A program made the position numbers and the translations under genes. Below, in pieces: positions 19,991 through 22,873 of a DNA stretch of 22,873 nucleotides; position 1 is the first letter of the stretch; every line of letters starts with the position of its first letter. This stretch comes from Hypsibius dujardini. Its lineage: Eukaryota; Tardigrada; Eutardigrada; Parachela; Hypsibiidae. A model generated the notes under the pieces. It was given only the letters and a program-made list of their open reading frames with translations. It had not been told where the DNA came from and ran no database searches. The stretch covers positions 1 to 22,873 of the forward strand of contig LRSR01014573.1 in the NCBI GenBank assembly GCA_001579985.1. The letters are read 5' to 3'.

Positions 19991-21055
19991 TCTTCTTTTC
20001 CTCTTGTTTTTGCCTCGCGGGGCTAAATTTTAAGGCAGCTGGTTTATATACTCGCAGCGCGTGTGATTTAACTGGATGCGTGTTTCATTTCATTGAGGAA
20101 TTTTAAATTAATGATGACAAAGCCACCGACGTCTTCGATCTAATCTCCCTGCAACCTTGGCCTCCGTTTCCAGTCTGCACCACTCGGACGGAACTGGAGC
20201 CGTCTGATAAAATGAAAATTCCTCCGTCTGAATCATCATTGGAGATTTGTATCTAACCCCGGTCTGCTTGCCATCTAACTTCCTCATCTATTTCTGTTTT
20301 GGTGCGATTGCTTTTGAATCGACGCTGATAATGACTTCTGTAGATGAATTATAAAACATTTTTAATTTACGGATAAAAATTATATACATTTCTTATATAT
20401 AATAAAAGTATTTTTAGTTTATAGATATAAAATACCCATGCATATATTTGTGGTTCGCACTAAAAATTCCCCAACAACAACAGCAAAGTTAGCGCTAATA
20501 ATAAGTTACTTACGAAAAAGTGTGAATTATCAACTACGTTATTAGGATATTTTTTAAACCTTTTAGTTATTTGTTTGCGTTGCCTCGGGTTCTGCCACAG
20601 ACGATTGCTATCGTAATGTTACTTTTATTTTGGAAGTCCCCGCAATTGTTTCCTCTTGTCTCTAAACCGAAAAGTGGTCGGATCGGCCCTGCAAATTATC
20701 GCGCGCCGCAAGCCAGTGAACTAAGTGGCCAAGTTGACAGTAATGACTACCGGACTGACGGACATGGTGGTGATGGAGGCAGGGGGAAGAGTGAGGTCTC
20801 GTAGACGACGGGTGCGCGTGCGCGTGCGACATCAGACACGATATTCCGTCAAAATGCGCCTCGCCGAGAGCGAGAGACGGGGGAACTGTAATTAAAAGCT
20901 TTAATCTTTTTCCAGGACTAGGTATAATCCCCTGAATGCGGATCATGTTTCCGTCAACTTTGCTGCGCGTCAGGGGTTGTTGGGCAGTGTATCGTGACTT
21001 ATGCTTGCACTTACCGTGTCTGCCTGCCAGCATGCTTGCCTCTTTGTTATGTTTA

Positions 21056-21071
21056 TCTGTCTGTCTGTATA

Positions 21072-21124
<53 letters not shown>

Positions 21125-21305
21125 TTGTCTATCTGTTTGTTTGTCTGGCTGTCTAATGTCTGTCTGTCTATCTGCTTGCCTGACTGTTTGTCTGACTGTC
21201 TTGATCTATTTGTCTGATTGTCTGTCTCTCTGTTTTTCTGTCTCTCTGTTTGTTTGACTGACTGTTTATCTGGCTAGCTGTTTTTTGTCTGTCTGTGTCT
21301 GATGT
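21056..21305. repeat. CTGT microsatellite in NBEA intron 28 (second)
   Basis: A pure CTGT core about 21074-21121 followed by degenerate CTGT, TTTGT and CTCT units. It lies about 1.1 kb downstream of the mab-21 stop on the mab-21 strand. Confidence 0.95.
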
Positions 21306-22138
21306 CTTTGTCTGTCGTGGGGCTCTTTCTTGTCATATTATTATTCAGACATTTCCCGGTTGCCTGTTTTTGGCTGTTGAGGTCACTACTTCGCCGAGTG
21401 TATATTAAGGCCGGAATTCGATTAGCTCACGCCGCCCTGTGTTGCCTGAGCAGTGCAATGCGAAATGTGTCCCCATGGAATTGCAAATTCACTAGACAAG
21501 TCGTTTTTGTGTCCATTTGGCGGCGCTTCATTGACTTGACGGACAGACACCTCAATACGCAGTGAACTCTAGATGTACTCCCTCCCGCTCTTCGTGTCTC
21601 TCTGTCTGCGTCTCTCTGAAGAGCGCGTTGTTGTAATCTGTGTATAATTGAGTTAAATGAACATTGCGAATATCCAGTGTTCCTTGGAGAGAATAGGCTA
21701 ATCGACTTTCATTCTGTGTATTACAACGAGTTGCGAAATGTGCTTCATACGGCGGGGAAAAAGAATGGGTTGAGTGAAACTAACAGGAATGGGATGCCTG
21801 AATTATCGGGATTGGGGCTGCAATTTCGGGCTTGTAAAAATTGATTTTAAAATGCGAAGACGCGCGCCGTTAGAAGTTTTGATGACCGATTTCTGATTGG
21901 TCAGGTCATCTTGCCTGAAAAGGGTGACGCCGACGGTCGTTGACTGCGCGCGTGTCTTGATTCTGTTTCGCACGCCATCAGTCGATTACTCTCGATTATT
22001 AAACTTTTACATGTCCGCTCTACTAAAAATTGCGAATAACATGGAAGAATCGACGCGTAATAGTTCTGATTGATCGTTTTTCGCATACACACACACACCG
22101 GAAATGGACCCATTTAAATGCTGATATTAAATAGAAAA

Positions 22139-22350
22139 GTTGTCTGTCTGCCTGCCTGCCTGTTTGTCTGTCTGTCTGTCTGGCTCTCTGTCTGGCTCTC
22201 TGTCTCTCTGTCTGGTTGCCTGCCTGCTGATGTATCTGTCTGTCTGTCGGTCTGTCTGTTTGTTTGTCTGTCTGTTTGCCTGCCTGCCTAATAATTGACG
22301 AGATATGTTTGCCTTTGTTCGACTGCCTGTCTGTTTGGTTGTCTGTCTTT
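22139..22350. repeat. CTGT/TGCC microsatellite downstream of mab-21
   Basis: CTGT, TGCC and CTCTGTCTGG units. It begins about 90 bases beyond the mab-21 stop codon on the minus strand, so it probably lies in the mab-21 3' untranslated region, where it would read CAGA. Confidence 0.93.
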
Positions 22351-22438
22351 TTCTCTGCATACTCTACAGACATGTCTGCGGCTCTTCTTCTACAATTGTC
22401 ATCACAATCGGGGCATTCCCTTCGTTCCTCTAGTGGGT

Positions 22439-22873
22439 CTACAGGCTATCAAGAGATCTTGCATTGGTCAGCAGTTCCCGCAGTAATCGCCACGTCTGCT
22501 TGGCCGCTAGATCCAAGGACGCCGCCGTCTTCCCCTTGAAGAGGTCCAGATTTGGGAGGAAGTAGTGCGGGCACTTGCGACACTGCAGGCAAGAGATGAG
22601 CTGCAGCAGGATGCCGTTAATCCGATCAAACAGCACCATGTCGACCCATTCGATCTCGCGAGGGTGCTTCTCGCACTCGTACAGCAGCAGCGTCTTCATA
22701 TGGTAGTTGTTGACGGGCGCGCCGGCCAGGTCGAGGTGTCGGTCGCGAAGGCTCTTGAGGATGCTAAGGCATTTTTTGCGACACCCGTTCTGGAGGAGGC
22801 GATCCTCGGCGTCATTGAAGTTCATAACAAAAGCGTCACCTTCCATGGCGGTCTGCTTAGTGATGAGGCTGGA
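22439..22873 (-). CDS. MAB21L: mab-21 / MAB21L C-terminal part (5' end outside window)
   Basis: Mab-21 proteins are nuclear/cytosolic developmental factors with a cGAS-like nucleotidyltransferase fold, needed for neural, eye and sensory-organ patterning in animals. A single open frame enters from the right edge and ends with TAG at 22439-22441, giving the last 144 residues of a protein usually near 360. Diagnostic blocks are CRKKCLSILKSLRDRHLDL, NYHMKTLLLYECEKHPRE, DRINGILLQLISCLQ, CPHYFLPNLDLFKG and AAKQTWRLLRELLTN, almost identical to vertebrate and nematode relatives. There is no intron in the visible part, as is common for this gene. It lies antisense inside the large neurobeachin intron. 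Which member of the family it is cannot be told from this part alone. Confidence 0.97.
   Translation of the reverse strand, partial: SSLITKQTAMEGDAFVMNFNDAEDRLLQNGCRKKCLSILKSLRDRHLDLAGAPVNNYHMKTLLLYECEKHPREIEWVDMVLFDRINGILLQLISCLQCRKCPHYFLPNLDLFKGKTAASLDLAAKQTWRLLRELLTNARSLDSL

Larger units (their letters stand above)
18754..22438 (+). other. large NBEA intron 28 (hosts mab-21), noncoding part
   Basis: From the exon 28 donor to the mab-21 stop codon no supported gene is present. The intron runs on past the right edge. It holds three CTGT tracts (19631-19990, 21056-21305, 22139-22350). Between them are non-repetitive stretches of moderate GC content (18800-19300, 20640-20940, 21370-21560 and 21640-22100) that contain homeodomain-like TAATTA and TAATCC words. 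Such sequence is where control elements of mab-21 would be expected, but conservation cannot be judged here. The section 20340-20560 is AT-rich. Confidence 0.6.

Noticed and set aside
20571-20804. 77-codon open frame in intron 28
   Set aside because: No domain or splice support, and low-complexity Gly/Asp composition at the end. It is probably chance.

Overview
The window is nuclear DNA from an animal, most likely an invertebrate bilaterian. The evidence is spliced genes with GT-AG introns (one GC-AG), a neurobeachin-family gene, a mab-21 gene and a PDGF/VEGF-related growth factor gene. Introns are mostly short (about 60 to 600 bases). CTGT/CAGA microsatellites are scattered throughout. I cannot fix the phylum from the sequence.

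Layout. (1) Bases 1-69 may hold the last codons of an unidentified plus-strand gene. (2) Bases 736-4931 on the minus strand hold a complete six-exon PDGF/VEGF-like (PVF) gene of 316 residues. Its introns carry a 502-bp PIF/Harbinger-type MITE, a 225-bp foldback element, a 9-bp tandem array and a 23-bp tandem array. (3) Bases 4932-7835 are the divergent intergenic region between PVF and neurobeachin. It holds a GA-rich, GATA-containing promoter-proximal block, a strong 46-bp-arm hairpin and a highly degenerated repeat with periods near 190 and 378 bp. (4) Bases 7836-18753 on the plus strand hold 28 coding exons of a neurobeachin (NBEA/LRBA/rugose) orthologue. They join into an unbroken frame of 1864 codons that runs from the start codon to the first part of the PH-BEACH module. 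The BEACH and WD40 parts lie beyond the window. (5) Bases 18754 to the right edge are one very large neurobeachin intron. At its far end, on the opposite strand, lies the C-terminal coding part of mab-21 (22439-22873).

The most notable result is that mab-21 sits antisense inside a neurobeachin intron. Vertebrates show the same arrangement twice (MAB21L1 in NBEA, MAB21L2 in LRBA). The window therefore appears to be an ancient microsyntenic block, and the large intron is a candidate host for mab-21 control elements. Other points worth a second look are a GC-AG intron in neurobeachin, a strongly shortened linker that seems to lack the PKA-anchoring helix, complementary CTGT and CAGA tracts in different introns of one transcript, and three separate inverted-repeat structures.
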